Below the pieces are notes generated by a model. It had not been told where the DNA came from, made no database searches, and saw only the letters and a program-made list of their open reading frames with translations. Source: Ruminococcus sp. YE282 (GTDB lineage: Bacteria > Bacillota > Clostridia > Oscillospirales > Acutalibacteraceae). From it: DNA of 64,000 bases. Positions 7,668 to 17,300 of this stretch are shown here, one piece after another. A program made the translations under genes and the position numbers. Within the stretch, counting starts at the first letter, position 1. Each line of letters starts with the position of its first letter. Location of the stretch: the NCBI GenBank assembly GCA_900101355.1, contig FMUV01000005.1, forward strand, positions 1-64,000, given 5' to 3'.

Positions 7668-8822
7668 ATGAATATCTTATCGAAAATTGAATATGACGGA
7701 ATAATTGCGGAAATCGAATTTCCGATTGATGACGATGAGCTTGACCGGTTATTGAAGGAAAACTATATGCCGACTGATACAACAAAGCTATTCTATGTGA
7801 GGGCTATAGATTATCCCAATGTGCTTTCTGTACTCTCTAAAAGCGAAGTGAATCTTGATCAGCTGAATTACCTCGCCAAAAGACTTGATTGTTTGGATGA
7901 CGACGAAATGGATCAGTTTGTAGTCGCAGTTGATCATGAGCATATGGGCAGCCTCAGAGATTTGATAAATCTTTCGTTCAACCTTGATAAGTTTACTTTG
8001 ATCAAAGACATCAGCGACATGACAAAGGTCGGCAGAGAATATATTCTCAACACCGAGGGAAGTGTTCCTGCTGATTCGAAGTATGACGAGCACTACGCCC
8101 AAGTCGGTATGAATCTGCTGAATTCAGGTCGCGGAGTATTTACACCCAAAGGGCTCCTGTTCAGGGAGGATAAACCGCTTGAAGAACTCTATGACGGTCA
8201 AGTGTTCCCGTACTTTGCCTACAATGCGTCCATCGTGGATATCGAGATAGAGTACAACGGGAAATCTGAAATGGTGTTCTTGCCTGATTCCGAACTTGCT
8301 TTCGGAAAAGCACTAAAGCGACTTGGCGCACCGGATTTGGAAGCGTGTGAATGTTCGCTTGAGTTGACGAATGCCAGATACAGTAAATTGGTTGATTCGT
8401 TCAATGAAGTGTTTGAAAAAGACGGCATCAACGAGTTGAACAGTATTTTGAAAACACTGGATGAATATGATATCGATCCCAATAAGGTAGCCGCTCTTTT
8501 AGAATACACAGGTGCAACTTCGTCAAGCGACATCAATGTTCTGATAGACAGCGCTGATGACTTTGAGCTTATTACCGAAATTGATGAGGGCGACTATGAC
8601 GAAGTCGGCAGATATTTCATCAATCACTCCGACGATTACGACTTGTCTGAGGAATTGGAAGATTTCTTCAACTTCGATCAGTTCGGAGAATATATCGCGG
8701 ACGAGCATTCAGGTCAATTCGTATCAGGCGGCTTCATCTACTATGCTGGTTATACCGGACTGGACGAGATTCTCGATCAGCTTGATACAGCCGACAACTC
8801 TATGAGAATGGGAGGCATGTGA
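7668..8822 (+). CDS. ardA: ArdA-family antirestriction protein
   Basis: 384 residues from the ATG at 7668 (GAGGTGAG upstream). ArdA proteins are acidic DNA mimics that bind and inhibit type I restriction enzymes. The recurring module is at about residues 65-125 (LNYLAKRLDCLDDDEMDQF, SLRDLINLSFNL). The C-terminal region (about 300-375) shows the ArdA pattern of acidic segments: DYDEVGRYFINHSDDYDL, then the F-D-Q-F-G-E-Y sequence and a G-F-I-Y-Y. At 384 residues it is far longer than plasmid ArdA (about 165), as usual in clostridial ICEs. The tail MRMGGM contains the GGAGG that serves as ribosome binding site for the next gene at 8824. Confidence 0.82.
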   Translation: MNILSKIEYDGIIAEIEFPIDDDELDRLLKENYMPTDTTKLFYVRAIDYPNVLSVLSKSEVNLDQLNYLAKRLDCLDDDEMDQFVVAVDHEHMGSLRDLINLSFNLDKFTLIKDISDMTKVGREYILNTEGSVPADSKYDEHYAQVGMNLLNSGRGVFTPKGLLFREDKPLEELYDGQVFPYFAYNASIVDIEIEYNGKSEMVFLPDSELAFGKALKRLGAPDLEACECSLELTNARYSKLVDSFNEVFEKDGINELNSILKTLDEYDIDPNKVAALLEYTGATSSSDINVLIDSADDFELITEIDEGDYDEVGRYFINHSDDYDLSEELEDFFNFDQFGEYIADEHSGQFVSGGFIYYAGYTGLDEILDQLDTADNSMRMGGM

Positions 8823-8823
8823 T

Positions 8824-9360
8824 ATGACCGATGAGCGAAGAAAAGAACTGTTTGACAGTGCGTTGTTTTGGATAACCTCTCACATTCACGATGACGATGA
8901 GATTTATAATTCACTTCATAATGTTATCGGAATGACAGATTTTGAAATCGTAGACTGCGGTATTGATTATCTAAGCGAGTATTTTACGGACAGACCGAAT
9001 AAAACTATGCTCTTCTCAAAGGTAACACTTACCGCCGACAACGGTTCTACAGATGAATTCCTTTGCAGTGGCATCGTAAACAGCGAAGAGGATTTGGAAA
9101 ACGCTGACCTTTACAATGAATTCCTTGAAGATAACTCTGATGCGGAGAGCATTGAGGTCAATGCCAAAGCTTACTCGTTTGGAGAAGGAGAGTCGGAGAA
9201 TGCAAGTGATGATGATCTTATATATATCGCAACAAGAGGTGAGGAATTCCTTCACAGTGATGAAGTTGATGAAATCGAATCGTCTCATTTCATTATCCTT
9301 ACCGACAACGAGGATTTTGATGAAGAGGATGATGAATCGTTCAGAATGGGAGGCATGTAA
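8824..9360 (+). CDS. Acidic hypothetical protein, paralogue of the next gene
   Basis: 178 residues. An N-terminal helical part (1-58) precedes a domain starting LFSKVTLTADNGSTDEFLC (about 61-79). That domain is repeated closely in the adjacent 111-residue protein (LFSKVTLTADNGNTAQLLC), including later matches G-E-G-E and R-G-E-(E/K)-F-L. The two genes are a tandem duplication with divergence. It is strongly acidic, with an acidic stretch near the end, and finishes FRMGGM, like ArdA. The ribosome binding site GGAGG lies in the ArdA tail and its own tail supplies the next. I infer a restriction-evasion DNA mimic from acidity and context only. Confidence 0.62.
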   Translation: MTDERRKELFDSALFWITSHIHDDDEIYNSLHNVIGMTDFEIVDCGIDYLSEYFTDRPNKTMLFSKVTLTADNGSTDEFLCSGIVNSEEDLENADLYNEFLEDNSDAESIEVNAKAYSFGEGESENASDDDLIYIATRGEEFLHSDEVDEIESSHFIILTDNEDFDEEDDESFRMGGM

Positions 9361-9695
9361 TGGCTATTCTGTTCTCAAAAGTAACGCTGACTGCCGATAA
9401 CGGAAATACAGCGCAGCTTCTGTGCGGCGGGATCCCCACAAGCAACTATGACTTGGAGGATTGGCTGATTTATCAGAAGTTTATATGCGACAATATGAGT
9501 TGCCGTGAAATCAAGGCGAAGGTGGAATCCTTCCTCTATGGCGAAGGAGAAATCTTTAACGCCAATGAATATGAGGTCGCTGCCTACACGGGCAGAGGGG
9601 AGAAATTCCTCAATCATCCCGATGTGCATCAGCACGGCAATTCAGAATTCACGATCTATACTCCCATAATCAGAAGCGAGGTGAAATTATGCTGA
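9360..9695 (+). CDS. Hypothetical protein, shorter tandem paralogue
   Basis: 111 residues. It consists almost only of the domain shared with the C-terminal 118 residues of the preceding protein (LFSKVTLTADNGN, CGGIPTSNYDLEDW, YGEGEIFNANEYE, GRGEKFLNHPDV). It starts at ATG 9360 overlapping the previous stop, six bases after GGAGG. Unlike its neighbour it is not strongly acidic at the end and finishes SEVKLC. The GAGGTGA encoding that end is the ribosome binding site of the next gene (ATG 9689). Function unknown. Confidence 0.6.
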   Translation: MAILFSKVTLTADNGNTAQLLCGGIPTSNYDLEDWLIYQKFICDNMSCREIKAKVESFLYGEGEIFNANEYEVAAYTGRGEKFLNHPDVHQHGNSEFTIYTPIIRSEVKLC

Positions 9696-10531
9696 TTACA
9701 GCAGTTGTAACTAACAGAGGCAATACCCTTGTGGTGGATTTGCCTTGTGACAGAAGCGACCTTGACATGAAACTCTTTTCAGTCGGTCGCGAATTATCCC
9801 ACAACACCCCCATATCGGCTGATTCCAAAATCAAAGTAAAACTGTTAGCCGACAGCGACATCGGCGCTCACTTGATCAAGCTGTTCAATGACAGCCATAC
9901 GATGAGAGATGTAAATAATCTGGCACACGCGGTTATGAACGCACCCGATGAAGTCAAAGAAGCGATAGAATCGGATATTATTCACGATCAGTATTCCTCA
10001 CCGCAGGAGCTGATGGAAGATATCAGAAAGCAATCTTATGAAGCCGGACAATACACGGAAACCTTCTACTTTCCGCTTGTCGGCAGGCTCGAAGATGAAG
10101 AGTACGGCGATGAGTATGAAGTCGACAACCGCTTCCTTTGTTCCTACGAGTGGGATATCAAAGAGCTCGTAGATAAAGAACAGGATTCCGATTTGGATGA
10201 TATGAAAGAATATTTCTACGATGATGAAAACGCCAGGGCGAAGATGGTTACCGCAAGGTGGGGCGTAGACGAGAAGAACGGTACGCTCTACGGCAAGGTG
10301 GATTTCAAGCTTCGTGAGCCATTCACATCAGAGGAAAAAGAGAAAGTCAGAGAGTGGGTGTCCGGTCAGAATTCGGATGGGTTTGGAGAAGGTCTTGAAC
10401 AAAGACCTATCGAAACCGAGGACGGTGACCTCTATGTCTCCATGTGGAGTGCCGATCACTATTTCATCTATGACGAGAATGAGATGAACGAATTTCTCTC
10501 TCAGCAGCAAAGCGGAGGGATGAAGCTGTGA
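9689..10531 (+). CDS. Acidic antirestriction-like ICE protein
   Basis: 280 residues. The N-terminal part (about 1-110) looks related to the front part of the ArdA-type proteins in this window (VNNLAHAVMNAPDEVKEAI, then SSPQELMEDI, comparable to LNYLAKRL and SLRDLIN). A second domain (about 205-275) has the motif SDGFGEGLEQRPI then LYVSMWSADHYFI, a module I associate with Tn1549-like elements but cannot name. The ending QSGGMKL is encoded by a GGAGGG that acts as ribosome binding site of the next GTG start. Net charge is clearly negative. It is probably part of the same anti-host-defence block. Confidence 0.6.
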   Translation: MLITAVVTNRGNTLVVDLPCDRSDLDMKLFSVGRELSHNTPISADSKIKVKLLADSDIGAHLIKLFNDSHTMRDVNNLAHAVMNAPDEVKEAIESDIIHDQYSSPQELMEDIRKQSYEAGQYTETFYFPLVGRLEDEEYGDEYEVDNRFLCSYEWDIKELVDKEQDSDLDDMKEYFYDDENARAKMVTARWGVDEKNGTLYGKVDFKLREPFTSEEKEKVREWVSGQNSDGFGEGLEQRPIETEDGDLYVSMWSADHYFIYDENEMNEFLSQQQSGGMKL

Positions 10532-11517
10532 AATATGCAGATTTATCCACTTGGCTCGAAAACGACGCGGCTCACCACTGTGTGATTGAAGAGAGAGGTG
10601 ATAAGAAGAACCTGGTCAAAATCCCATATGATGATGACTTTGACTTCCTCTATTACCAGAGAGTTTGCAACGGAAACAATCTGTCCCGTACACAGGCATT
10701 TTATTACTGCGGTATATACAACAAACTTGATGGCAGACTTTATGATTTGCAAAGTGTATTAAAAGGTAATTTGCCTGATATTGATTCGAGAAAGACGGTC
10801 TTCTCGTTGCGTGACGATTTTGAAGCTTCTGTTCGCAGCTTTATCACCAATATCGTAGACGATAATGTAGATAATCTCCGGAGTCCGTTCTTTGAGGATG
10901 AATCATATCAGCAAAAGCTTGACCATTTCAAGGAATACTACGCTGAATCAACTGTCCGCCAAAAGTTCTTGGACGGAGAAACATCAGAAGATGTGAAATT
11001 CCAATGCGACTATGATTGTGACAGATTTGAAGAAGCGCAGATGATACGGTATCTCAAATACCCGTCTGCGGCCGTTGAAGAAGCGGCGACAGAGTATTGG
11101 CAAACGCATCAGGATGATATGTTGCTTGAACTGTATATGAACGACCACATCAAGGATTGTCTTGAAAAATTGGAAGCTCAGGAAGATACCCGTTTCCACC
11201 GCCAGAGAGAAATCAGCAAGGCGGTAAACGAAAGCGGAGCAAAATCCGTTAATGTTACGATTCAACGTGACGGAAAGGATTTCACGTTCAAATATCCGGC
11301 GTTCAACCTCGGATGTAATGCGTATATGGATTATCATTCATGGGATATGCCCGCGAAGGACAGGGAGAACTTCCGCAATATGTTTGAGGAAGGCTCACGG
11401 TTCTATCCACAGGAGATCACTGCGATCACCTACAGAGGAAAGCAAATCTATGAAGCCGAACCTTGGGGTGTGGGAGAAACTCCCGTTGAGGATGAAGGCT
11501 CCACTATGAAAATGTAG
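10528..11517 (+). CDS. Hypothetical ICE protein (GTG start)
   Basis: 329 residues. GTG at 10528 overlaps the end of the preceding gene (GTGA) and is preceded by GGAGGG. No family recognised. The protein is soluble and rich in aromatic and acidic residues. A C-terminal region (about 240-310) carries strands VNVTIQRDGKDFTFKYP and the helix-rich stretch ending FRNMFEEGSRF. It ends GSTMKM, a tail that does not overlap the next gene; a separate GGAGG lies after the stop for the gene at 11529. It sits inside the antirestriction block, so a role in establishing the ICE in a new host is plausible but unproven. Confidence 0.58.
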   Translation: MKYADLSTWLENDAAHHCVIEERGDKKNLVKIPYDDDFDFLYYQRVCNGNNLSRTQAFYYCGIYNKLDGRLYDLQSVLKGNLPDIDSRKTVFSLRDDFEASVRSFITNIVDDNVDNLRSPFFEDESYQQKLDHFKEYYAESTVRQKFLDGETSEDVKFQCDYDCDRFEEAQMIRYLKYPSAAVEEAATEYWQTHQDDMLLELYMNDHIKDCLEKLEAQEDTRFHRQREISKAVNESGAKSVNVTIQRDGKDFTFKYPAFNLGCNAYMDYHSWDMPAKDRENFRNMFEEGSRFYPQEITAITYRGKQIYEAEPWGVGETPVEDEGSTMKM

Positions 11518-11528
11518 GAGGTGTAAAA

Positions 11529-13085
11529 ATGGCATGGATACAAATTGAACTAACCGCCGAAAAAGAAAACGGCGACGGATACTTCTATTCTTCACTTGAT
11601 TTGCCTGCGACAAAAATGCAGATCGAGAATGCCAAACAGCAGGCTAGGTATATGGAACACGTCAACATCTATCGGGATATCTCGGTATATGAGTCTGACG
11701 GAATCAATTTCGATAATGTCAGGCTCGATACCACAAGCATCGAGGAACTCAACTTTCTTGCAAAGCGGCTGAACTCATTAGAACGCCACGAGCAAATCGC
11801 TTACGACGCGGTAACTGAGAAATACTTTGGCAAAGAGGGAAAAGAACTTCCTTCCGTAAAAGATTTAATAAATCTGACTTACGGCTTGGACGCTGTTCCG
11901 CTTGTTCCCGATATAACTGATCTTGAAGAACTCGGCAGATTTGCCGTAGAAAACAGCTTTATCACAGATTTAGAGAATCTGCCTGATTCGGCGCTGAAGT
12001 TTCTCGACTATGAAGCTATCGGACAGCAGCAGATGGATAACGATGAAGGATACTTTATCAACGGCTTCTACGTTGCCACCTATGGCTACAAAAATCCACA
12101 AGTATATGACGGAGAGCATATTCCTCCGACAGAGGATTTTGAAAATGCGGTTTTCAGACTTCTTGTGGCAAAAGCTCCCGAAGAGGATCCCGGCGAAGTG
12201 TTAGACAGCGCGCAGTGGCTTGAACTGCCGATCGGTATTGACGAACTCCACGAGTTTGCCGAAAAGCTCGGCGCAGACAGCATTGAGGACTGTGTCTATT
12301 ATCAACTTCAAAGCGGCATACCCCAGATCGACGAGGATGTCTTTGACTCAATGGATGATATAGAAACGCTCAATATCATTGCAAATGAATACCTTATGCA
12401 GTCCTATGATAATAGGGCTTTGTTCAAAGCAATCATTGAAGCCGAAAACATCGGCTCTCTTGAAGAAATGAAGCGGGTATTTGAAGTGCTTGATAGATAC
12501 AGTTTGTGCTATCAGGATGAAAACGCCGATGAATTCTTTAAAAGATATCTTGCCTACCACGCGCCAACAGATTTTGACGGCAAATGGTTTGAAAAGATTT
12601 CTTCTCATGACGATGCCCAAAAGCTTCTCGAAGCACTCGGCGCGAAGGTCACAAATTATGGAATCGTATCTGCTTGCAACAGGTCTTTGTATGAGAATGT
12701 GGATTTTCCAACTCCGCTTAGCGAGAGCGAATCATATGATTTTGAACTCATGGAAGTGTGTGGTGTGAAAGGTATATACGTTGATAGACGTATTGATGAC
12801 AGCGAAGTCCCGGACGGCATGTACCGTTATGATTTCAGAGAAGGAAAAGGCGTCGACAATGTTTATTTCGGATCAATTGAACCCGAAGTAAAGATCGATC
12901 ATGCAGGCTCGTTCATCACGAAAGAACCGCTCGATTTCGGAACTGACGGGTATATCGAACTTGATTATGACTCAGAACCCAACTTTCTCGGAGAATTTAT
13001 GACACCGGAAGAATTTACCCACACAGACTTCTCTGAAGAAGAAACCGATGATGAACCCATACAATCAGGAGGTATGAAGTTGTGA
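11529..13085 (+). CDS. ArdA-like protein with C-terminal LPD28-type domain
   Basis: 518 residues. Residues about 70-145 repeat the ArdA-associated module (IEELNFLAKRLNSL, PSVKDLINLTYGL, then D-L-E-E-L-G-R). A second copy-like region lies at about 240-300 (IDELHEFAEKLGADSIEDC). Residues about 400-490 match the large polyvalent protein domain LPD28: FELMEVCGVKGIYVDRRIDD, VPDGMYRYDFREG, then VKIDHAGSFITKEPLDF. The fusion suggests a multi-part antirestriction or DNA-mimic protein. It ends SGGMKL, and the encoded GGAGG is the ribosome binding site for the following GTG start. The N-terminal beta strands resemble those of the 7668 gene. Confidence 0.72.
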   Translation: MAWIQIELTAEKENGDGYFYSSLDLPATKMQIENAKQQARYMEHVNIYRDISVYESDGINFDNVRLDTTSIEELNFLAKRLNSLERHEQIAYDAVTEKYFGKEGKELPSVKDLINLTYGLDAVPLVPDITDLEELGRFAVENSFITDLENLPDSALKFLDYEAIGQQQMDNDEGYFINGFYVATYGYKNPQVYDGEHIPPTEDFENAVFRLLVAKAPEEDPGEVLDSAQWLELPIGIDELHEFAEKLGADSIEDCVYYQLQSGIPQIDEDVFDSMDDIETLNIIANEYLMQSYDNRALFKAIIEAENIGSLEEMKRVFEVLDRYSLCYQDENADEFFKRYLAYHAPTDFDGKWFEKISSHDDAQKLLEALGAKVTNYGIVSACNRSLYENVDFPTPLSESESYDFELMEVCGVKGIYVDRRIDDSEVPDGMYRYDFREGKGVDNVYFGSIEPEVKIDHAGSFITKEPLDFGTDGYIELDYDSEPNFLGEFMTPEEFTHTDFSEEETDDEPIQSGGMKL

Positions 13086-13684
13086 TAACTACGATTAAAG
13101 CAGAAGATTTGAGGAAGATGCAGGGCAAAGAAGGCTTGATCCTGCAAGGCTGCGGAGGAGATCCGCAGGAGTGGCTTGACGGTATAAACGAAATGCTGAC
13201 CGACGCGAAGGTGCTGATTGACGGCACGAAATTCAGCGATGTGAGTGTGTTTGAACACGAAGGGCTGACGAACATTCTGTTCCCGTTCAGCAATGACGTT
13301 CACCTTGATACCGGTAAATTCGCTATGTGGCGGCTCGCTACCAATGAAAACTTCGGCAGCACATGGCTCTCAGATTACGTTGAGAACAATCTTGGCGGTT
13401 TCCAAACAGAGCAGAAAGAAAAAGCCAAACCGGACTGTGCTTTGATAGGACAGGACGGCAACATCTTCAATCTGATGGGCATTGCATCCCGTACTCTTAA
13501 GCAGAACGGAATGAAGGAAGAAGCGTCTGAGATGTGCAGCAGGATAACGAAATCCGGCAGCTACTCAGAAGCACTTGGCATCATCGGAGAATACGTCAAT
13601 ATCACGGACAGCGCCGAGAGCGATGACTATGACGATGATGACTTCGATGAGGATGATGACGAAGGGATGGGTATGCGATTATGA
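13082..13684 (+). CDS. Conserved ICE hypothetical protein (GTG start)
   Basis: 200 residues, GTG start overlapping the previous stop. The most distinctive part is residues about 117-172 (KPDCALIGQDGNIFNLMGIA, SRTLKQNGMKEEASEMC, SYSEALGIIGEYVNIT). I recognise this block as recurring in clostridial conjugative elements, without a known function. An acidic run (D/E, about 175-195) leads to the tail GMGMRL. It is coupled to the next gene, whose ATG overlaps the stop. Likely cytoplasmic. Confidence 0.65.
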   Translation: MITTIKAEDLRKMQGKEGLILQGCGGDPQEWLDGINEMLTDAKVLIDGTKFSDVSVFEHEGLTNILFPFSNDVHLDTGKFAMWRLATNENFGSTWLSDYVENNLGGFQTEQKEKAKPDCALIGQDGNIFNLMGIASRTLKQNGMKEEASEMCSRITKSGSYSEALGIIGEYVNITDSAESDDYDDDDFDEDDDEGMGMRL

Positions 13685-14031
13685 CCTACGATGAATTCAC
13701 AGACAAAATCGAAAGTCTCAACGAAGATACAGACGCTGTTGATATTTACACCTCAGAGGATTTCCAATGTGATCAGACAGGCGGATTTCCAACTATGCTA
13801 TGCGTGAATTGGGATAAGGGAAAGGCTTGGCTGCAGCTCAACGACTTTCTCATTGCCGACGGCATAGACGTTTCGAAAATTCAGCAAAGATGTGTTGATT
13901 TCGGTATCCGTGATTGTAACGATGTTGAGGATTTCAACAATATTCTGAAATCTCTTGGAGAGGACGCAGAACAGACGACGTATCTTCTCGAAGATTCTGA
14001 TTGCGAAGAAGGGCAGGGGTTGAAATTATGA
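13681..14031 (+). CDS. Small hypothetical ICE protein
   Basis: 116 residues. The ATG at 13681 overlaps the end of the preceding gene (ATGA) and GGGATGGG acts as ribosome binding site. No recognised domain. The sequence is alpha/beta, with LCVNWDKGKAWLQLNDFLI as a likely strand-helix unit, and acidic. The end EGQGLKL is encoded over the ribosome binding site of the next gene. Part of the continuous overlapping operon from 7668 to 14192. Confidence 0.55.
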   Translation: MTYDEFTDKIESLNEDTDAVDIYTSEDFQCDQTGGFPTMLCVNWDKGKAWLQLNDFLIADGIDVSKIQQRCVDFGIRDCNDVEDFNNILKSLGEDAEQTTYLLEDSDCEEGQGLKL

Positions 14032-14192
14032 AAACCTTAATCCTGACAGATGACGAATCCGAAGTTTTGGAAGAACTCGTAGGTAAGGCGCTTTGCGGAT
14101 ATACCGATAAGCAAACCGAAAAGATCCTATCAGGATTGGAAGAAAAGTTCGCAAATCTTAACAGTGATGAATCCCACCGGATGAAGCTGTAA
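14028..14192 (+). CDS. 54-residue hypothetical protein, last gene of the acidic operon
   Basis: ATG at 14028 overlaps the previous gene; AGGGG upstream. The product (MKTLILTDDESEVLEELVGK to HRMKL) is predicted to be two helices. It ends RMKL even though nothing overlaps its 3' end, which argues that the tail is a protein-level feature rather than only a by-product of overlapping ribosome binding sites. Confidence 0.55.
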   Translation: MKTLILTDDESEVLEELVGKALCGYTDKQTEKILSGLEEKFANLNSDESHRMKL

Positions 14193-14209
14193 GTTGAGAT
14201 AAATCAATT

Positions 14210-14330
14210 TATAATGCAAAGGCAGGCGATGAGGTTATGATTGGCGACAAGCCCATCGGGTAAAACAAAACACAGTTTTAATGCGGCAGGGGCGTGTCCT
14301 CTGCCTATTCTATTATGACAAAGAAAGGAA
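14210..14330 (+). promoter_or_regulatory. Promoter and structured 5' leader of the adhesin gene
   Basis: TATAAT at 14210-14215 is a good -10 box; the -35 is weak (CTGTAA, 17 bases upstream). The leader that follows can form several helices: GGC/GCC around 14221-14253, AAAAC/GTTTT (14262-14279), and a strong hairpin GGCAGGGG (14285-14292) with CCTCTGCC (14298-14305) placed 19 bases before the AAAGGA ribosome binding site. Part of it recalls a c-di-GMP-I riboswitch, but the conserved core is incomplete, so I call it only a structured leader. Confidence 0.4.
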
Positions 14331-14336
14331 TTGCAC

Positions 14337-17300
14337 ATGGACAAAATTGTTTCAAGAAAAAATTTCAAAAGAGTTGCTGCGCTGATTCTTGCGGCGGTGA
14401 CGATTCTCTCAGTGTTCTTCACACTTCCCGTATCGGCGAAAACAGGAGATAAGACAACGATCACATTTGATTATTGCTACGATACCTCAGGCAACATCAT
14501 CAAGTTTGCGAAAACCGTTACCAACGGCAATGTTACAGTCGGTACTCCAGGTGAAGAGCTTTGCAGGATCTACGCGGACGGCAAAGACGCTTACTGTATC
14601 GAACCCGGTTACAGCCTGTTTTCGGGCAATCAGCTTACGGAAGGAAAGTCTTCCGTTTGGGACGGTGTTTCTGCGGCCAAGAGAAAGGCAATCAATATTG
14701 CATTGCTTTACGGCAAGCCCGGAAGCGGTAAAAACCTTTCGGGAACAGAAGGTCAGAAATGGATTGCTACACAGATCATCGTTTGGGAACTTATGACCGG
14801 ATGCCGTAATACAAGCGAAGGCTTCAAGTGTACCAACACCAAGTATATTGATGGTATGTGCGCAGGGGATAAGAATCCCGGCGTTAAGTCTGTTTACAAT
14901 TCTATCTCCAAAGCTATGGCGGCGCACAGTACCGTACCTTCCTTTGCGGCGGTATTGGCTTCAAAAGCTCCTACTCACACGATGGAGTATAAGGACAACA
15001 AGTATCAGATCACTTTGACCGACAGCAACGGCGTTCTTTCAAAGTTCAACTACAAGACAAGCGGCAATATCGCCGTCAGCATTTCAGGCAACAAGATGAC
15101 GCTTTCCACTAATTCTCCCATTACCGAAGCAAAGACGCTGTCAATCAATAAGACAGTACCGTCTGTTTCGAGCAACTCTGTGCTTGTCGCTCACGGCGAT
15201 TCCTCCAAGCAGGACGTTATCACAGGTCTTGCGGCTCCTGATCCCGTGCCTTCTGTTTTCAAGCTGAAAACTAATGCGGGACATCTGAAAATCGTTAAGA
15301 CCGCAGAGGACGGCAATGTTTCTGGTATTGAGTTTACCGTTAAGGGCAGCAGCTACAACAAGACTGCCAAGACTGATAAAAACGGCGAACTGATTCTCGC
15401 GGGACTCGTCCCCGGAACTTATACCGTAACGGAAACTCCCTCGGATAAGTATGAAAAGCAGCCTGCGCAGACTGTTAAGGTTGAGAACGGTAAAACCGCA
15501 ACCGTAAAGTTTAACAACACGATCAATCGCGGTAATCTTAATATCGTTAAGACCTCCGAGGACGGCGTAGTAGCCGACATTCAGTTCACGGTCACAGGTA
15601 CCAACTACAACAAAACCGTAAAGACAGATAAGGACGGTAAAATCAATCTTCCCGATCTTCTGCCCGGCAGCTATACCGTAACTGAGGAACCGTCAGAGAA
15701 ATACGAAAAGCAGGATCCGCAGACGGTCAAGGTTGAGTACGGTAAGACCGCAACCGTGAAATTCCACAACACGATTAACAGAGGAGCTCTCGATATCATC
15801 AAGACTTCTGAGGACGGCATCGTCGCTGATATTGAGTTTACCGTAACAGGTAACAATTTCAATAAGACAGTAAAGACCGACAAGAACGGAAAAATCAATA
15901 TCCCTGATCTGCTTCCCGGCAAGTATACCGTGACCGAGAAAACTCCCGACAGATATGTTGAACAGAAGTCGCAGACGGTAACTGTTGAATACGGCAAAAC
16001 CGCAAAAGTGAGCTTCAAGAATGTACTCAAGCGCTCCGAGATCGTCATCCAGAAGAAGGACATGGAGAGCAAGAAGATCATACCTCTCGCCGGCTTCGGC
16101 TTCCAAATCAAGAAAGCGGACGGCTCTCTTGTAAAGGCTGACGGTGTGGATACCTTCTTCACCGATAAGACGGGTACTATCAAGCTCCCGATTCAGCTGA
16201 CCTACGGCAAGTATCAACTCATCGAGGTCAAAGCCGGTACGGGCTATGTCCTTGACGGCAAGCCCATTGATTTCAATGTTGACGGTACAAAGACCGTTGT
16301 TACCCTCGAACAGTACAACAAGGCTGAAAAGGGTACGATCACTATCTTCAAGCTCGGTGATATCTATAAGACTGTAACCGAGGAAACCGTGACCGCCCCC
16401 ACAGAGGAAACAGAACCCGAAACTACCGTGCCGGTTGACGCAAAGATGACTGAACCTACCGAACCCGAAAAGCCCACTGCGCCTGCAATGGATCCGTCCG
16501 CTCCTTTTGAGCCGACAGAACCCACAAAGCCTCAGAAGCCCACAGAACCCACAAAAGTGATTTTTGATGAGGAAACAACGGCTCCGACCGAGGAAGTAAC
16601 CGAACCTGAAGAGATCACCAGATATATCCCCGTGTTCGAGGAAGGTTACCTCGAAGGCGCGGAGTTTGAAATCACAGCCGCAGAGGATATCAAGACACCT
16701 GACGGCGTGGTTCACTACAAGAAGGGTGAGGTAGTAGATACCGTCACAACTTCAAAGAAGGGCAAGGCTGTAACAAAACAGCTTTACCTCGGCAAATACC
16801 TCATTCGTGAGACCAAGAGCCCATATGGATATATCAGAAACGCGGAGACGTATCCCGTAACACTCAGCTACGCGGGCGAAACCGTTGAGGTAACCAATAC
16901 CGATCTCACTGTACACAATCAGAGAGAAAAAGCAGAGGTTACTCTCAAGAAAATCGTTGAAAGATACGAACAGCTGAATCTCGGTACAGCAACCGAGCTC
17001 ACAAAGGTTTCCTTTGCTATCTATGCCAACGAGGATATTACTGCCGAGGACGGCAAGTTTATCCCGAAGGACGGTCTGATTGAGATCGTTTACTGCGATG
17101 AAGATGGGAATGTTAAGTTCGAAACCGAGCTTCCCTTCGGTAAGTATTATGTTCAGGAGTACACTACAGATGATCATTATGTGATCGACGATACCAAGTA
17201 TGAGTTTGAATTCGCCTATTCCGAGGATATCGATGTGGAGGAAGTCCATATCAACGAGGGCAAGGAGATCGAGAACAAGCTCAAGCGCGGAACTGTTGTC

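Noticed and set aside
14210..14330. c-di-GMP-I (GEMM) riboswitch before the adhesin
   Set aside because: Some spacing and the AAGCC-CGG-TAAAAC stretch are suggestive, but the conserved core and GNRA loop/receptor cannot be placed, and the predicted transcription start would remove the 5' strand. Kept only as a structured leader.
15288..16040. Insertion-type or satellite repeats
   Set aside because: The 252-bp units are in-frame Cna-B stalk domains of the adhesin.
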